DNA of 64,000 nucleotides from Liopterus haemorrhoidalis (GCA_963971575.1 OZ020624.1:7560903-7624902), one strand, 5' to 3'; counted from the stretch's first letter, positions 22,316-34,715 are shown. Translations and numbers: made by a program. Notes: a model not told the origin generated them from the letters alone.

Positions 22316-22749
22316 ATGAAATTTCTAACGTATTTTTAAAACAATTGCACTCAAACTTTAGGTAAACTTTAAACTAAACATTAACAATACAAATTGATAA
22401 TATGTATGTCAATAGGAACCCTTCGCAATAAGGATAAGAGTTGAAATAAATGAAATCAAGTAAAAGACCGTTGTCTACGGACAATTCAGACTTGTTCAGA
22501 CTTGTGTCGCGTATTGTATAGTTAAGCCAACATTCAATGTGTCTATTGCATTTCGTTTTTTACATTTAAAAAAATGAATTAATATATTGAAGAATTTGCG
22601 ACCTCCTATTTCTAAATGTAGGGAAAAGACAATTAGATCATGGAACACAGAAATTATAATTATTAGGTACATACATATATATTTCCTGGCAAGTTGTTTT
22701 TTTACGCATTTCACTTTAATTTATTAATTTTGAAAATACAGATTGCATT
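22316..22749. other. No gene recognised
   Basis: AT-rich sequence; the 72-codon frame at 22496-22714 (minus) shows no family features. Confidence 0.4.
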
Positions 22750-22843
22750 TTAACGCTTTACCGCATAGTGTGCCATATATGGCACATTCCGATTTTTATT
22801 TTTTATTTTACTTTTAAAACTGAATCAGAACGTTACTTCTTGA

Positions 22844-23029
22844 ATGTTCATATATGCCACATACATAGCAATGGATCCTGCAGTATCTCAAGTAATGGGC
22901 TGCAATACATTTGAGGATATCCAGTGGAATTTGCACTTCAACGATAACTCTGAATTTATTGAGAAAGGACAACTAGAAGATACGACCTTTTCTTTCAAAA
23001 ATTCGAGGGCGACTGCTTTTAATCCCTAA
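22844..23029 (+). pseudogene. piggyBac transposase fragment
   Basis: Contains VMGCNTFEDIQWNLHFNDNS, the conserved HFNDN region upstream of the first catalytic aspartate in piggyBac transposases. It stops shortly afterwards; the DDD core is missing. Confidence 0.75.
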
Positions 23030-23117
23030 TGAAGAACACCTAGCAATTGACGAGCATACAATAAGGAATCATTTTCTTTTGTAACATAATGTAGAATCAT
23101 AATGTTCCATGTATGGC

Positions 23118-23158
<41 letters not shown>

Positions 23159-23161
23159 AAA

Positions 23162-24100
23162 AGCCTTCTACCATATATGGTGTAGGCTGCATTTCTTTCT
23201 CTCTTTCATTTTTTTGTTTTGTTCTATGGCGTAAAATGCGTATCTACGTATTTATATACGAAGTTAGCCCATTCTTTTTTATTCTTCGTCATTTTTTTGG
23301 CTTCTACAGTCGTTTTTCCTCTCTCTTCTAATATATCTTTTACTGTTTTGTCCCATGTGTTTCTTGGTCTTCCTATTTTGTTCTTTCCGTATGTTCTTGT
23401 CTCCCAGACTTGCTTCACTTTTCTTGTTTCTTGTAGTCTGTGCATATGTCCCCACCAGCTTAGTTGCCTATTTTCTATGAATTTATCTATTGCTTCTATG
23501 TTAAGTTTTTTCCTTATCTCCGTACTTTTAATTCTATCCATTTTAGTCACTCCTTTCACCCTTCTTAGATACTTCATTTCTGCAGCTTGTATTTTATTCT
23601 TTTCCCTTCTTGAAAGTGTCCACGTTTCGCATCCGAAAGTCAGTACCGGTCTGTATATTGTTTTAAATATATTAATTTTTGTCTCTTTTGTTATTTCTTT
23701 TTTGTTAATAAGAGTACTATTTATATCATAGTAGAGTTTCATTGCTTTCTCAATTCTTGTGTTTATCTCCATTTCCTGTTTTCCATCATCTCGTATATCT
23801 ACTCCTAAATATCTGATATTCTTGACTTGTTCTAAGTTCGTGTCCTCTATTCTTATATTTAAGTCTTCATCTGCTCCAATAATCATAACTTTAGTCTTAT
23901 TTTTGTTCATTGTCATATTATATTCTTTGAATGTTTTATTCCATATATTTAGATTTTCTTGCAATTCGTTTCTTCCTTTTGCTATTATTACTACGTCATC
24001 TGCAAATACTCCTTCCGATATTTCTGTTATTCGCATGTTCCTGTATCCAATTCTGAATTTAGACGTTTCTTTTTTAACAAACCCTAAATTATTATTTTAA
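23162..24100 (-). pseudogene. RTE-clade reverse transcriptase, C-terminal fragment
   Basis: The frame 24036-23224 and about 20 codons upstream read KFRIGYRNMRITEISEGV then FADDVVIIAKGRNELQENL (catalytic FADD), NIRYLGVDI, YRPVLTFGCETWTLSRREK, AAEMKYLRRVKGVTKMDRI and LSWWGHMHR. These are hallmarks of the RT thumb and C-terminal region of RTE non-LTR elements. It is 5'-truncated, open for 270 codons to a natural stop, and sits inside a piggyBac element, so it is relatively recent but not autonomous. Confidence 0.85.
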
Positions 24101-24237
24101 TTATTATTTTTTTATAAAAATAATAATTAATATTTTAAATATATTTTTTTAATTAATTTTTCTATCAATAAGTACCAATTTCTAATGCTCATGAATTATT
24201 TCAGCCAAAAATAAAAATTCATGCAGTAAAAGGTTAA

Positions 24238-25979
24238 CAATTTTTTTTATTAATTTTGATTATTATAAAAACAGAACAACTTTTATTTGAAAAATTTTTT
24301 CCAATAAGGCACAAACAGACCTAAATTAAAAAAATTAAAATGACATTTAGAACTTAAAATGAGCTAAAAGAACATTAAAATTTTAAGGTATGGAGGGGCC
24401 CCTTAATCCCTGTGGCACACCGGCCCACAAAGGTCTTGCTACGCCACTGATAGGTTAGATACAATGTAATTTTTTAATAACATATATTAATTAAATAATT
24501 AAGAAAAACCTATATTTATATTTTCACTGATATCATTAGGATTATATAAGGCTTAAATACTCATAAAATAAAATAATACTCAAATTATCTACAATTTATT
24601 TTTACACACATAATATATTGAAAGTCTTTTGCCTGAAAAAATTAATCAAAATATGCACGTGCCTGAGTTTTTGCGGTTATCTGGATGCATGTCAGAGCTG
24701 CGATAAGGTTATACGGGAAATATTGTCAAGTGTGAAATATTAAAAAAAATCGGGCATTTATTTATCTATAACAATTTTAAAATCCATGAGATTAACTTAT
24801 TCATGCGATATATAATTCATTTTTAAGTATTGTGATAAAAAAGAAATAAATATAAAATATTATTTAAAATATACATATAGGCTATTCCAAATTTTTAAGC
24901 GGAACTAAATGGAATTTGAATTTTGTTAAGTTGTCACTAGCTAACTTTTTATTTAATAAGGTGGGCTTTTCCTAAACAAAATTATCAAAAGCTTCAATCA
25001 ATCGGTAATAGTTACTAGATTTATTTCCGCTTAAACCAAAGAAACCGCCTATAAATTGCCTCAATAAAAGAGGAGGTAACATTTAAAACGTGATTTGTCA
25101 CAGTAGGTAATACAGTTTTGAGATAATTGCAAAAAAGACATTACAATCCTGTTGCAACTAGTTGGGAACCTAATTTTTCGATCTACATATTTTTAAGGTC
25201 CCAAGCATTGAATTGAAACATGTTAATTAAAATTTTAATACACAAAATTACGAAAAATCGATTAATTTTATTTGGACATATCACGTTTTGCATTAACTTA
25301 TTGGACAAATGAAAGTGGACAAAACAAGGATAAAAATTCATTTGAATGAATTTTTATAACAAAAATAAGTTTACATTATTTTATTTATTTATTTTTTTTT
25401 AAACATTATTATTTATTTTTACTAGAAACTAGTCAACATTTTATATTATCATAAACAAGAATACTGTATTATATCGACGTTATAAGAAGTTTATACTTGT
25501 TGTTATAATAAAATTATATATTTTAATAATGTATTTAATACAATACAGAGCTACAATAATTGAGATGACTTATATGTTAATACAGGTGTAATATATTCTT
25601 TATTGTAGTGTCTTTATTGTAGAATGAAATGAAATATCCATATTTGTTTATAATAATTCAAAATGTGCGTCTGGGCAGACAGTTCCAAACTAGTAATTTC
25701 CTGACGGTAACTTAAGAACAAAATTACTGTAGCATATGCCAGCACCGGAGATTTAAATATCAAGTGTAAAAGCATACCGATTATAAACATCGGTGAACTT
25801 TAAGTTCACTCGTCTTAAAGTTGTAGTGTGAAAAGGGTATAAGTAACCATAGCAACCGTTTTCTAACTATTTGGTTATAGTTAATTAGGCTTTCAGAAAC
25901 CGGCGCTAAACATTTATCGGTACATTTTCGAACAGTTAACATCGTATCAGTCCCAAAATACAAATTCGTTTAAAAACTC
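24238..25979. other. No gene recognised
   Basis: AT-rich. GCTACGCCACTG at 24433-24444 is an orphan hAT-type end. About 24886-24970 repeats (inverted) a piece of the hAT at 17092-17944. The 60-codon frame at 25781-25963 is unsupported. Confidence 0.45.
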
Positions 25980-26279
25980 TAATGCTGGGTTTACATTGGT
26001 AGAGCAAAAGAGCTAGTAACTAGCGCAAGTAACTAGCAACTAGTTACTATCCCTGTGTAAACAGTTGACATTGTGACTAGTAGAGTACTAGCTGCCAGTA
26101 GTTGGGCTGGGATAGCAGCTAGCTCGTCGACGTATTTACTAGCTACTGTCTTTTCCCCCACTACGCAAAATTGATTCATTTCAAATTGGCGGCAAGCGGT
26201 AACCTGTCATAACAAATAGAAAAAAACCAATATCAGGTAAGTTACAATTTATTTACATAAATTGCGTAACATTGATTTA

Positions 26280-26831
26280 TTAATTGATTATTTTTGAAAT
26301 CATCTGTGAAATAACTGCCTTTGATACACGAAAAAGATGTTGTAGACTAGTGTTTCTCGACCAAAAACGCACCGTGGACCAGAATAATATATAATTTTCT
26401 AATAATAATTGTTGGTTTATTTTTTGCATGAAAACAAATATATTTAATGTGCTACTAAACACATTTATTTTATATGTAGAAAATCACAGAAAGTTTACAG
26501 AAAATAAAAAAAATATAAACTATTTACATAAAAAATGTGCAAAATAAATTAAAAATAAAACTGCAAAAAACACATATAAAAACTTTCGCGGACCACTAAA
26601 TTTTTTCTGGGGACCACTGGTGGTCCGAGGACCACCTGTTGAGAAACACTGTTGTAGACTACAATAACTATTTCCTGTGGCTAGGAAATAAAGCGTTAAT
26701 TCAAATTTTATTTTTGCATCTCTTATTAGTGTATCAGTTCGTTGTATTAATGGACTAACTAAATTTAATAGCCTATTAAAATCATCTGGTGTCATTCTTA
26801 AACACAGTCTGTACTCTTTTTGATCTTCCAC
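26280..26831 (-). pseudogene. HARBI1-like transposase, N-terminal half
   Basis: Reads MEDQKEYRLCLRMTPDDFNR, LLNLVSPLIQRTDTLIRDA, LTLYFLATGNSYCSLQ, then after the inserted MITE (26348-26659) HLFRVSKAVISQMISKIIN and a stop. This is the helix-turn-helix N-terminal part of PIF/Harbinger nucleases. The DDE catalytic half is absent between here and the left end. Interrupted and truncated, so inactive. Confidence 0.8.
26348..26651. mobile_element. hAT MITE inserted in a HARBI1-like gene
   Basis: Ends TAGTGTTTCTCGACC and GAGAAACACTG with an exact 8-base duplication TTGTAGAC (26340-26347, 26652-26659). AT-rich body, no ORF. Subtracting it and one duplication rejoins the host frame at LQ-HLFRV. Confidence 0.88.
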
Positions 26832-27241
26832 GGCTAATTCACGAAATAGAAGGACTGATGCGCCATGGGTAGTTCTTCTATCAATCCATTTCTAACCCAT
26901 TTTCGTTTAGGCTTATATTCTGTACCGATTACTTCAATAAGACAATCAATTATTTCCTCCACAAGAAATGATGTAATTCAAAATACCACTTCTTTAATGG
27001 CATCACGCCGGCGACGATGTATATCCACATTCATAAACTATTTTTTGCAAAAAGATAATTTCACTACAAAATCACAGTGAAGATGTCAAATGTGTTTTGA
27101 CACTTACTATCCAGAAAATAAAATATGTATGTCAATTGCGTATGAACACCTACTATCCTGAAAATAAGATAGTAGAGTAAAGCGCGTAGTACTTGCGCTA
27201 GTTACTAGCTCTTTTACTCTACCAATGTAAACCCGGCATAA

Positions 27242-27706
27242 CACTGGCAACTCTAAAAACCTGCAGTCATAATAATCCCACATTATATTTAAAGCAGATA
27301 ATAGGCGCTTTCCTTTTACCACTTTACTTAAGAAATCTTAGCTAAGCTAAGTTGTAAGAGCGTTCCATTTATAAGACACTGGCTAAGATAAACTAAGTTT
27401 TTTCCTCCCTCCTTTCCCTTGCTAAGACGTTTGACCAAGCATTTTAATTTGTAAAAGGAAAGCAGCTATAGTAAATAGTTTAAGGAAATAGATTTATATA
27501 ATAATTAACAAATAGATATGTACCCCCCCCCCTTCCTGGGTTTGTGCCTGATAGACAAATACATTTACGAGTAAATTACGATTAATGTAACAATATATTT
27601 GGTGTTATAACAGTAAAAGTTTCTACAAAATCTTTTTACAAAAGTTTTTATTCATTAATGTATGTAATAACGCTGTAAAGCTTTAATTGAAAAATACGTC
27701 ACATTT
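27242..27706. other. 3' flank of copy C, no gene
   Basis: Contains a short AAGCTAAG palindrome near 27339-27350 and a C run at 27524-27532. The last 60 bases resemble the 3' flanks of B and D (AACGCTGTAA near 27669). Confidence 0.4.
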
Positions 27707-29602
27707 TTATATACAATAACAATAGAGTTTCAAATTGAAATCATCAATGCAATAACTAGAATTTCCATATATATTCAACCTACTGATGGTCCCTGAAATC
27801 CTAAAATCATCCATCTCACAATATGTACAACGCACTGTGGAACCAAACCAACCATTTCCCGGTAAAGTCTTGAACATCACTTCATAATCACTTGTAGATA
27901 TCTGCACGTTATGGTTGACATCACCATATTTCGCCAGACTAGCTTTAGTTACTTCAGTTAAATTTAAAGAAGCACACTGAGGATAATCTTTAAGTAAGTC
28001 ATTAATAAAAGAAACACTGTATTCTGCAACCCTTGTAACCACTGGATCCGTGGTGTCAACTGGAAAACTGTCTTGACAAGTGCACCAGTGTGTAGGAATA
28101 TCAGCACTATCACATGTTCTATCTGGCGAGATTGGTAGGAAAAAACTAACACTCCTCTCACCAGGATCACGTTTGTCTCTTAAATATTCATCTTTCAATT
28201 GGTCTGGATGGAGAATATGATTTAAAGTTGCATACAAATCGAATGGAGTTGTCAAACGATAGGCATTTTTCTTCATGTTATCCACTGCGATTGGGTACTT
28301 CGTTTGAAACCACGGAGGAAGTACAAAGAAGACAAATGGAAGCCGTTCTTCCAAATGTCCTTGATGCGTTCTAGCAATTTTACCATGTCTGAATCCATGG
28401 TCACTCATGACAATTAATATTGTGTCATTTAAAACACCAGATTTACTTAAAAATTTTAAGTGATTAACATAATCATCTTCTCCTAAGGTTGCAATATCTA
28501 CATGATTATGAGATAGTGTTGTTGCCCACAAAAAAGAAAAGAAACGATGATTTTTCATCTTACTTATAAATTTTTCACCGGATTCTAGAAGTACTCGGAA
28601 CATCGGTCTAGGGCCCATACACATTGGGTATTTGCCTGAGTTGGGATAATGCTGAATCTGGTTTGCAGCAGTATGATCAAATGTATTCCAATAGTAATCA
28701 GTAGGTTGTTTAAACCAACCTTTTTTATAATAGTCAAATATTCCGTAGTCAGAACTTTCTTCAGCAAAATTCGTAATATAACCATTTTTAGTATAATTCT
28801 GGAAAACAAATGAACAGTTATCAAATTTTGTATCAGAATTGGGCCAGCAACCTTTCTTCAATTCTTCATGTCTGTATCCTGTGAACGCAGGAATAAGATT
28901 AGGAAAAGTGTTGTCACCAAGTTTGTTGTATCCAAAATATTCAATAGCTTTCATTTTCTCTGTTAGAAATTTGGCAGTTTTTGGCATTTTTCTATAAAAA
29001 TGTAACCTTGATAACGAATCTATTCCTAATATTACTACATTAAGTTTTTCATCGTCTATGGCACGAGCAGTGTTTAACTTAGACATTGGTTTCTTGTCAG
29101 GCACGAAGGAATGGAAATCTATGTGTTTATTTCCATAATATCTGCATTCTACTTTTACAAATTCCTCTTCGACGTTAATACTAGATCTAAAAAAACGTGG
29201 CTTTCCATACTTTATTTTGTTGTCTGATTCTGGGCCTGCAGGTTCTACCCTCCAAAATGGCGTATAATGGCACTCAACATGATTAATATCTTGAATACCA
29301 TATGTTTCAAACACACTTTGATCAATATATAAAGAAGTTAGATTTGAACAGACAAGTGGAATACCACAGTTAAAATCAAAGTTAGGTGGTCCTAGTAAAT
29401 TCATAATTTCTTCGTCATATATCTCTAAAAATGGTATTTTACATCCGGTATTGTTAATTAGGTATTGTTGCTTAAGGTTGGCCCTTCTGTGACTGCCGAA
29501 TAAGAAAAATACATTCAGCTCTCGTATATTTAGTATATACAGTAAGAAAACAAATACAAAAATCAAGATTAGAATCTTTTTGTTCTTTACTGATCTAACC
29601 AT
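27707..29602 (-). CDS. DUF229-family membrane phosphatase/sulfatase-like protein, copy C
   Basis: Intact 631-residue frame ending YCYCI. Basic start MVRSVKNKK, anchor at about 8-28, then the alkaline phosphatase-superfamily lumenal domain with LGIDSLSR, SHNH histidine region, MSDHGFRHG and THQGHLEERLPF all preserved. Cysteine spacing matches copy B. N-glycosylation sequons are frequent. Compared with A and B it has substitutions near the SDHG loop (FRHGKI in place of YRFGPI), so substrate preference could differ. The start follows a conserved acceptor AG at 29615-29616. Function of DUF229 is not established. Confidence 0.92.
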   Translation of the reverse strand: MVRSVKNKKILILIFVFVFLLYILNIRELNVFFLFGSHRRANLKQQYLINNTGCKIPFLEIYDEEIMNLLGPPNFDFNCGIPLVCSNLTSLYIDQSVFETYGIQDINHVECHYTPFWRVEPAGPESDNKIKYGKPRFFRSSINVEEEFVKVECRYYGNKHIDFHSFVPDKKPMSKLNTARAIDDEKLNVVILGIDSLSRLHFYRKMPKTAKFLTEKMKAIEYFGYNKLGDNTFPNLIPAFTGYRHEELKKGCWPNSDTKFDNCSFVFQNYTKNGYITNFAEESSDYGIFDYYKKGWFKQPTDYYWNTFDHTAANQIQHYPNSGKYPMCMGPRPMFRVLLESGEKFISKMKNHRFFSFLWATTLSHNHVDIATLGEDDYVNHLKFLSKSGVLNDTILIVMSDHGFRHGKIARTHQGHLEERLPFVFFVLPPWFQTKYPIAVDNMKKNAYRLTTPFDLYATLNHILHPDQLKDEYLRDKRDPGERSVSFFLPISPDRTCDSADIPTHWCTCQDSFPVDTTDPVVTRVAEYSVSFINDLLKDYPQCASLNLTEVTKASLAKYGDVNHNVQISTSDYEVMFKTLPGNGWFGSTVRCTYCEMDDFRISGTISRLNIYGNSSYCIDDFNLKLYCYCI

Positions 29603-29614
29603 TTTTCATAAACT

Positions 29615-29632
29615 CTGAAAAGAAAACAAATT
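29615..29632 (-). other. Predicted 3' splice site before copy C start
   Basis: Minus strand TTTGTTTTCTTTTCAG, AG at 29615-29616, 12 bases before the ATG. Upstream sequence to about 29700 resembles that of D. Confidence 0.6.
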
Positions 29633-29883
29633 ATTACTTCATGAAATTATTAAATATTTTCTTGATTTGTACTTTTGTACCTAAAAATTAATATTAGGGG
29701 TACTGGAAAGTTTCTTCGTATATTTGATGTTATTAAAATAAAAACAAATCGAAAGAAAAAAATCAGCTGTGGCCACCACAGGACCGACCGCCATCATAAA
29801 GTACTTGTATAAAATACATTCTAGCACCAGAGTAGAAATAATTTGGCCTAATATTTTCTAACAGAGATATTATTTATCATGAC

Positions 29884-30976
29884 TAGAGCCCTGCGCGGAT
29901 AAGCTTTTCTGTATCCGCATCCGATCCGCATCCGCACATCCATGATCCGCATCCGATCCGCATCCGCAGCTTTTGTAAATAACAAATCCGCATCCGATCC
30001 GCATCCGCAAAAATATCCGCACTATCCGCACTACAGGTTTTGCTGTCAGTTTGGAAAGAATTAACATATTTCGCCTGTTTAGGTAATCTCTGCTCTAAAA
30101 CGCTACTGAAAATTTTTGGATTTACCAGCTTATTTATTACTAACCTAAGCGACCCCAAAAGTTTTCAGGCCTAGATGCGCTAATAACTTATTTAAATCTA
30201 GAGAGAGATAACAATTTTGGGGGGCCTAAGCGTTCTTTTTCGTAGGGAGTAAGTGGCGTGCTGCTTTTTTTAATATTGAATTAAAAAAAAAATCAGAAAA
30301 GTTACTTGATAGAAGGTGCTTCATATTTTTAGGATCAAGTAATTCTCTTACGCCATTTCGGGCATGGCGTTGCAACTTTTTCAAATAGCAACATGTGTCA
30401 TTTTTCAAATTTTTGGGATCTGCAAGACTTTTTACTTCGGGTAGTATAAAAAAATTGGCAGGTTACATAATAAAATTTTCGAGAAAAAATTATGTAGGTA
30501 AATTTTGGTATTTAAATAAAACTTACTAATCAGTTTTATGTAAAAAAAAACCTTTATCAGATTTAAAAGCCAGAATTAGAGCAGAGGTAGGAAGAATTAC
30601 GTCGAAAGTGTACCAGGAAACTTTTGTCCAAAATATTATTTCTATAATATATTCAATAATAAAAAGAAAGTTAAGTTGATTGTCTCAAATCAGTCTTGAT
30701 CATGGACAATTGTCTTAATAAAAATAACATAAAGTGAGATTGAATGCTACAAAATATCATGTATATACAGACAACCGAAAATAACCGAGGACTGCGTAGT
30801 CAGAACACAATTGCTTGTTTCTCCGAAAGTAACCGAAGATTTAATGTTCACGCGGATATTGCGGATAAGCGGATATGGCATTTAATCCGCATCCGATCCG
30901 CATCCGCATGGTTTAAATGATAATTTATCCGCATCCGCAGAAAAGTTGCGGATATCTGCGGATTTGCAGGGCTCTA
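29884..30976. mobile_element. hAT-type element with GGATGCGGAT-rich ends
   Basis: Ends TAGAGCCCTGC and GCAGGGCTCTA with an exact 8-base duplication ATCATGAC (29876-29883, 30977-30984). Both subterminal regions are rich in GCATCCGATCC repeats or complements. The centre is AT-rich; small minus-strand frames do not show a transposase. Confidence 0.88.
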
Positions 30977-30984
30977 ATCATGAC

Positions 30985-31370
30985 CATGGAAACGTTACAT
31001 ACAAGTATGAAAAAATTGAGACTTATTACAAAAAATTATACAAAAATTATTCAAAATTTTTCGTTTTATAAAAAAATATCTCAAATAAAAGTTATTAATT
31101 ATTGCTTTTATAGCAACTTTTGTTCAGTAAATTTTTTCGAAATATTTTTCTGTTGTGAAATATTCACAGAAATCTTAAAATCAACACGAGTTAACTCCCA
31201 TTTTTAGTCAACCGATTTTTACCAAAAGTTGATCAACACGTGCCATTGATGGCAAAAGCTTAAATATGAAGTTTCATAAAAATCGTTTCAGCCGAATTTG
31301 CTCTGCACGTGTACACAGACAGAGCGACAGACATCATAAGTATAAAAAATTGAGACAGATTGGGCGGGGT
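30985..31370. other. No gene recognised
   Basis: AT-rich. About 31190-31345 includes a GTACACAGACAGAGCGACAG stretch that recalls the T element microsatellite region but is otherwise different. Confidence 0.4.
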
Positions 31371-31374
31371 TATG

Positions 31375-31597
31375 CAATTTTCAAAGTCTTAATGAACCTT
31401 GCTATATAAAAAAAAGAAAAAATACTGCACATATTTAGAAACCTAAATAATGGTATTAGCCATTCGAATTAAAATTAACAAATAAAATATTTTAACATAA
31501 AATTTATTTTGGCATCCCAAATAATCATCATTCACTTACTAAAACCTGCGAAACCCTGAAATGTGTGAAAATTCACACTTCACATCAATTTTTTAAT
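31375..31597 (+). mobile_element. T element, 3' end only
   Basis: Matches the last 220 bases of T copy 1, from CAATTTTCAAAGTCTTAATG to the hairpin and CACATCAATTTTTT. Followed at about 31680-31790 by an inverted piece of the tandem repeat found at 33340-34170. Confidence 0.75.
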
Positions 31598-32084
31598 TTA
31601 CAATTTTTGGTACTTTTCGACAATTTTATTTGATGGCCTATTAATAAAGTTGTGTGCTAGCCACTAAATCTTCAATTTTTTTCTAAACTACTTAAAGTCT
31701 GAGGATTTCAAAAATTCAAACCGCAAGTCTCTATCTCTTACCGTTTTTGAGATATGATTGTTTGTAAAATTAAAGTTGGCATTTCCATATTTAAAAAAAT
31801 TGATGTGAAGTGTGAATATTCACACATTTCAGGGTTTCGCAGGTATATAATAAGTGAAGGCGGTATGCTGAGTGTGTAGGACAAATTTTACTTTGTAGTA
31901 ATCACGGCAAAATGAACGATATTTTTAAAATAATGTATCGTCTGTTAATCATAATAATAAGACTGGTTATTAAATTTACGCTCATAAAAATTAAATACAA
32001 CATTTGTCAAAATATAACTAGAATTTTGACAAAATAATTTCAACATAATAAAAATGCAAAAAAAAAACAGAAAAAGTAAAATTC

Positions 32085-32165
32085 ACTCCGTACTCGAACT
32101 CGAAACCCTTCGTTTTCCAGCCAGTTTAAGAGCGCTCTAACGCATGTAGCCATCGCACGCTATGC
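32085..32165 (-). other. tRNA-like segment in T element copy 2
   Basis: Minus strand has A-box-like GATGGCTACATGCG and B-box-like GAGTTCGAGTACGG at tRNA-like spacing. It differs from the segments in the other T copies although both flanks match. Confidence 0.45.
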
Positions 32166-32638
32166 ATGTGAGTGTCTTACATTGGTATAACTTTTGTACT
32201 TTGTGAACCAAAAACCACAAAAAATGCGTTATTTTCCAAAAACATAATCTGATCAAAAATTCCTGTTGTACTATTTCGGTTCACACCAATATACATTACT
32301 TAGAATTTTTTTAGATTTTTAGTTTAAACCATCTGGGCTACAGGGTGTGGGACAAAATTTTTTTTGCAAATTTTTGGCAAAAATCGCATCAAAATAATTT
32401 ATTTTGCAAAAATAAAAATTTGATCGTTAATCCACGTACTAAGGGCTTTCATTTGATACCCTACTCAGAATTAAAAAAAAATATTTTTGTTTTCGATGAG
32501 CACATATTTGTTTATATTTTTAGGGGGGTATGTTTTTTAGATATTTTAGTATTTTTCCTATGTGCGGGTCAAAGAGTTGTATAAGCATGCCAAATTTCAA
32601 CTCTCTAGGTTTAGCCGTTTGGCTACAATTTTTACCGA

Positions 32639-32776
<138 letters not shown>

Positions 32777-33339
32777 GACAAAATGACGGTATAAGGGTTT
32801 TTTGGTCATACCTACAAAACCCTAAAAATGATAAATACATAATAATATTAAAAAAATAATAAATAAAATAATGTAAACCTATGTTTGTTAATAATAATAA
32901 TAACAATAGTTTATTTATTTAGCTAATGCTAGTAAGATCCATATTAACAAACATAAACATATAAACATTATAATAAACATTCAAATCAAATTTAATCCTT
33001 ATTTTCAATGTTATCTTCTCAAATATTTTTAATATCAGCCCTGCCTACGAAATCCTGTAAACTATGAAAATTCACAGTTTATATATTTTTCAGATAAACA
33101 TGTTTCGTCGCAAAAATGTTTACGTAATTCCTGCTAATGATATAAAAATAAAATTTCCTTATCAATTTATTTAAGAGGATTAATTATTTTTTTAATCCCA
33201 TACTAATTCATTTGTGGTTAACAAAACATCGAGATAACATTAAAATGTCTTTCTTATAAATTCTAAGTTATTTTTTGTACGTATTTTAACATTGAATGTA
33301 TTGGTTCTCGTGAAAGTGTAGTTATTTTTGGAAATTTTG

Positions 33340-34170
33340 GTATTAAATCAAAAACTATATCTCAAAAATGGTAAGAAATAGAGACTTAAGGTTTAAATCT
33401 TTAAAAAATTTAGTTTTACGATGTTTTTTCTGTAATATTTGGTCCGTAATGACCTAAAACTAAATTTTTGATTTTTTTGTAATTTTAAAAATTTATATAT
33501 CAAAAAAGGTAAGAAATAGAGACTTGATGTTTGAATTTTTGGAATTCTCACACCTTGTTTTGTCTAGAAAAATATAATGTTTGGTCCGTAATGACCTAAA
33601 ACTATTGAAAATTTTGATTTTTTTTTAATTTTAAAAATTCATATCTCAAAAAAGGTAAGAAATAGAGACTTGAGGTTTGAATTTTTGGAATTCTCACACC
33701 TTGTTTTGTCTAGAAAAAAATAATGTTTGGTCCGTAATGACCTAAATCTACTGAAAATTTAGATTTTTTTTGTAATTTTAAAAATTCATATCTCAAAAAA
33801 GGTAAGACATAGAGACTAGGTTTGAATTTTTGGAATTCTCACACCTTGTTTTGTCTAGGAAAATATAATGTTTGGTCCTTAATGACCTAAAACTATTAGG
33901 GAAAATTTTGATTTTTTTTGGAATTTTAAAAAATTTATATCATAAAAGGTAAGAAATAGAGACTTGAGGTTTGAATTTTTGGAATTCTCACACCTTGTTT
34001 TGTCTAGATAAAGTTAATGTTTGGTTTGTAACCACCTAAAACTATTAGGGAAAATTTTGATTTTAATGGAATTTAAAAAAAATCTTATCTCAAAAAAGGT
34101 AAGAGATAGAGACTTGAGGTTTAAATTTTTGGAATTCTCACATCTTATTTTGTCTCGAAAAAATTAATGA
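33340..34170. repeat. Tandem repeat, six units of 141-150 bases
   Basis: Each unit has TCTCAAAAAAGGTAAGAAAT, AGAGACTTGAGGTTTGAAT, TTGGAATTCTCACACC and TGTTTGGTCCGTAATGACC. Units start near 33358, 33499, 33643, 33789, 33939 and 34087. An inverted piece lies at about 31680-31790, and a diverged T-like end at 33045-33085 lies just before. Confidence 0.9.
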
Positions 34171-34715
34171 TAAAACCTAAATATATTTCCAAAATATCTT
34201 GTTCATCGTCCACAATTACTTCACCATCCATTCTTATAATTAAAAATGTTAATACTTATATTTTCAATAACTGTCAAAATATGACATTTGAGTTTCACTT
34301 AAATAATAAGCCGAACCTAATCTAGGGCTTAATTTAGGTTTCACTTAACAAAAAATAAGTTCCACTTAAACAGCGGTGCAATGGAATAAACGTCACTTAA
34401 CACTTTTAAGTTATACTTAAAGTTTAAGTGTTAGCGGTGCAACTGGCCCTTAATAGCGTAAGAAATGTTTTGATGGAAATTCTTCCACCATTTTAAAATG
34501 AAACAAAAACAATAATAGGGGATAGGCATGATTTTTTTAATTTTTTTTATTATATTCCTCTTGTTGCATATAAACATAAAAAACAGTTTTTAATTTTTTT
34601 TTTTTAACTTGAAGGCTTAAAAAAATCATAAATGTATGTAGCGCGCGAAAACGACGTGTGACGTCATACCTTTCTAACTGACGCATGACATTACTAGTCT
34701 ACCCAGCGTACATAG

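Larger units (their letters stand above)
22754..24233. mobile_element. piggyBac element remnant
   Basis: TTAA at 22750-22753 and 24234-24237 flank ends CGCTTTACCGCAT and ATGCAGTAAAAGG, a typical piggyBac-type pair. It encloses a transposase fragment (22844-23029), a TA microsatellite (23124-23155), and an RTE-type retrotransposon insertion (23162-24100). Confidence 0.8.
25983..27238. mobile_element. Harbinger element with HARBI1 remnant
   Basis: Inverted ends TGCTGGGTTTACATTGG and CCAATGTAAACCCGGCA (longer similarity inside) flanked by TAA (25980-25982 and 27239-27241), the TWA target of PIF/Harbinger. Contains a HARBI1-like transposase N-terminal half on the minus strand, split by a hAT MITE. 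Confidence 0.88.

Noticed and set aside
23219..23731. 170-codon hydrophobic plus-strand frame
   Set aside because: Antisense of the RTE reverse transcriptase; hydrophobicity follows from its Lys/Glu codons.
18908..24444. One large hAT element between CAGTGGCGTAG and CTACGCCACTG
   Set aside because: The flanking 8 bases do not match, and many independent elements lie between.
27339..27420. Possible terminator or structured RNA near AAGCTAAG palindromes
   Set aside because: Short and imperfect; no supporting context.
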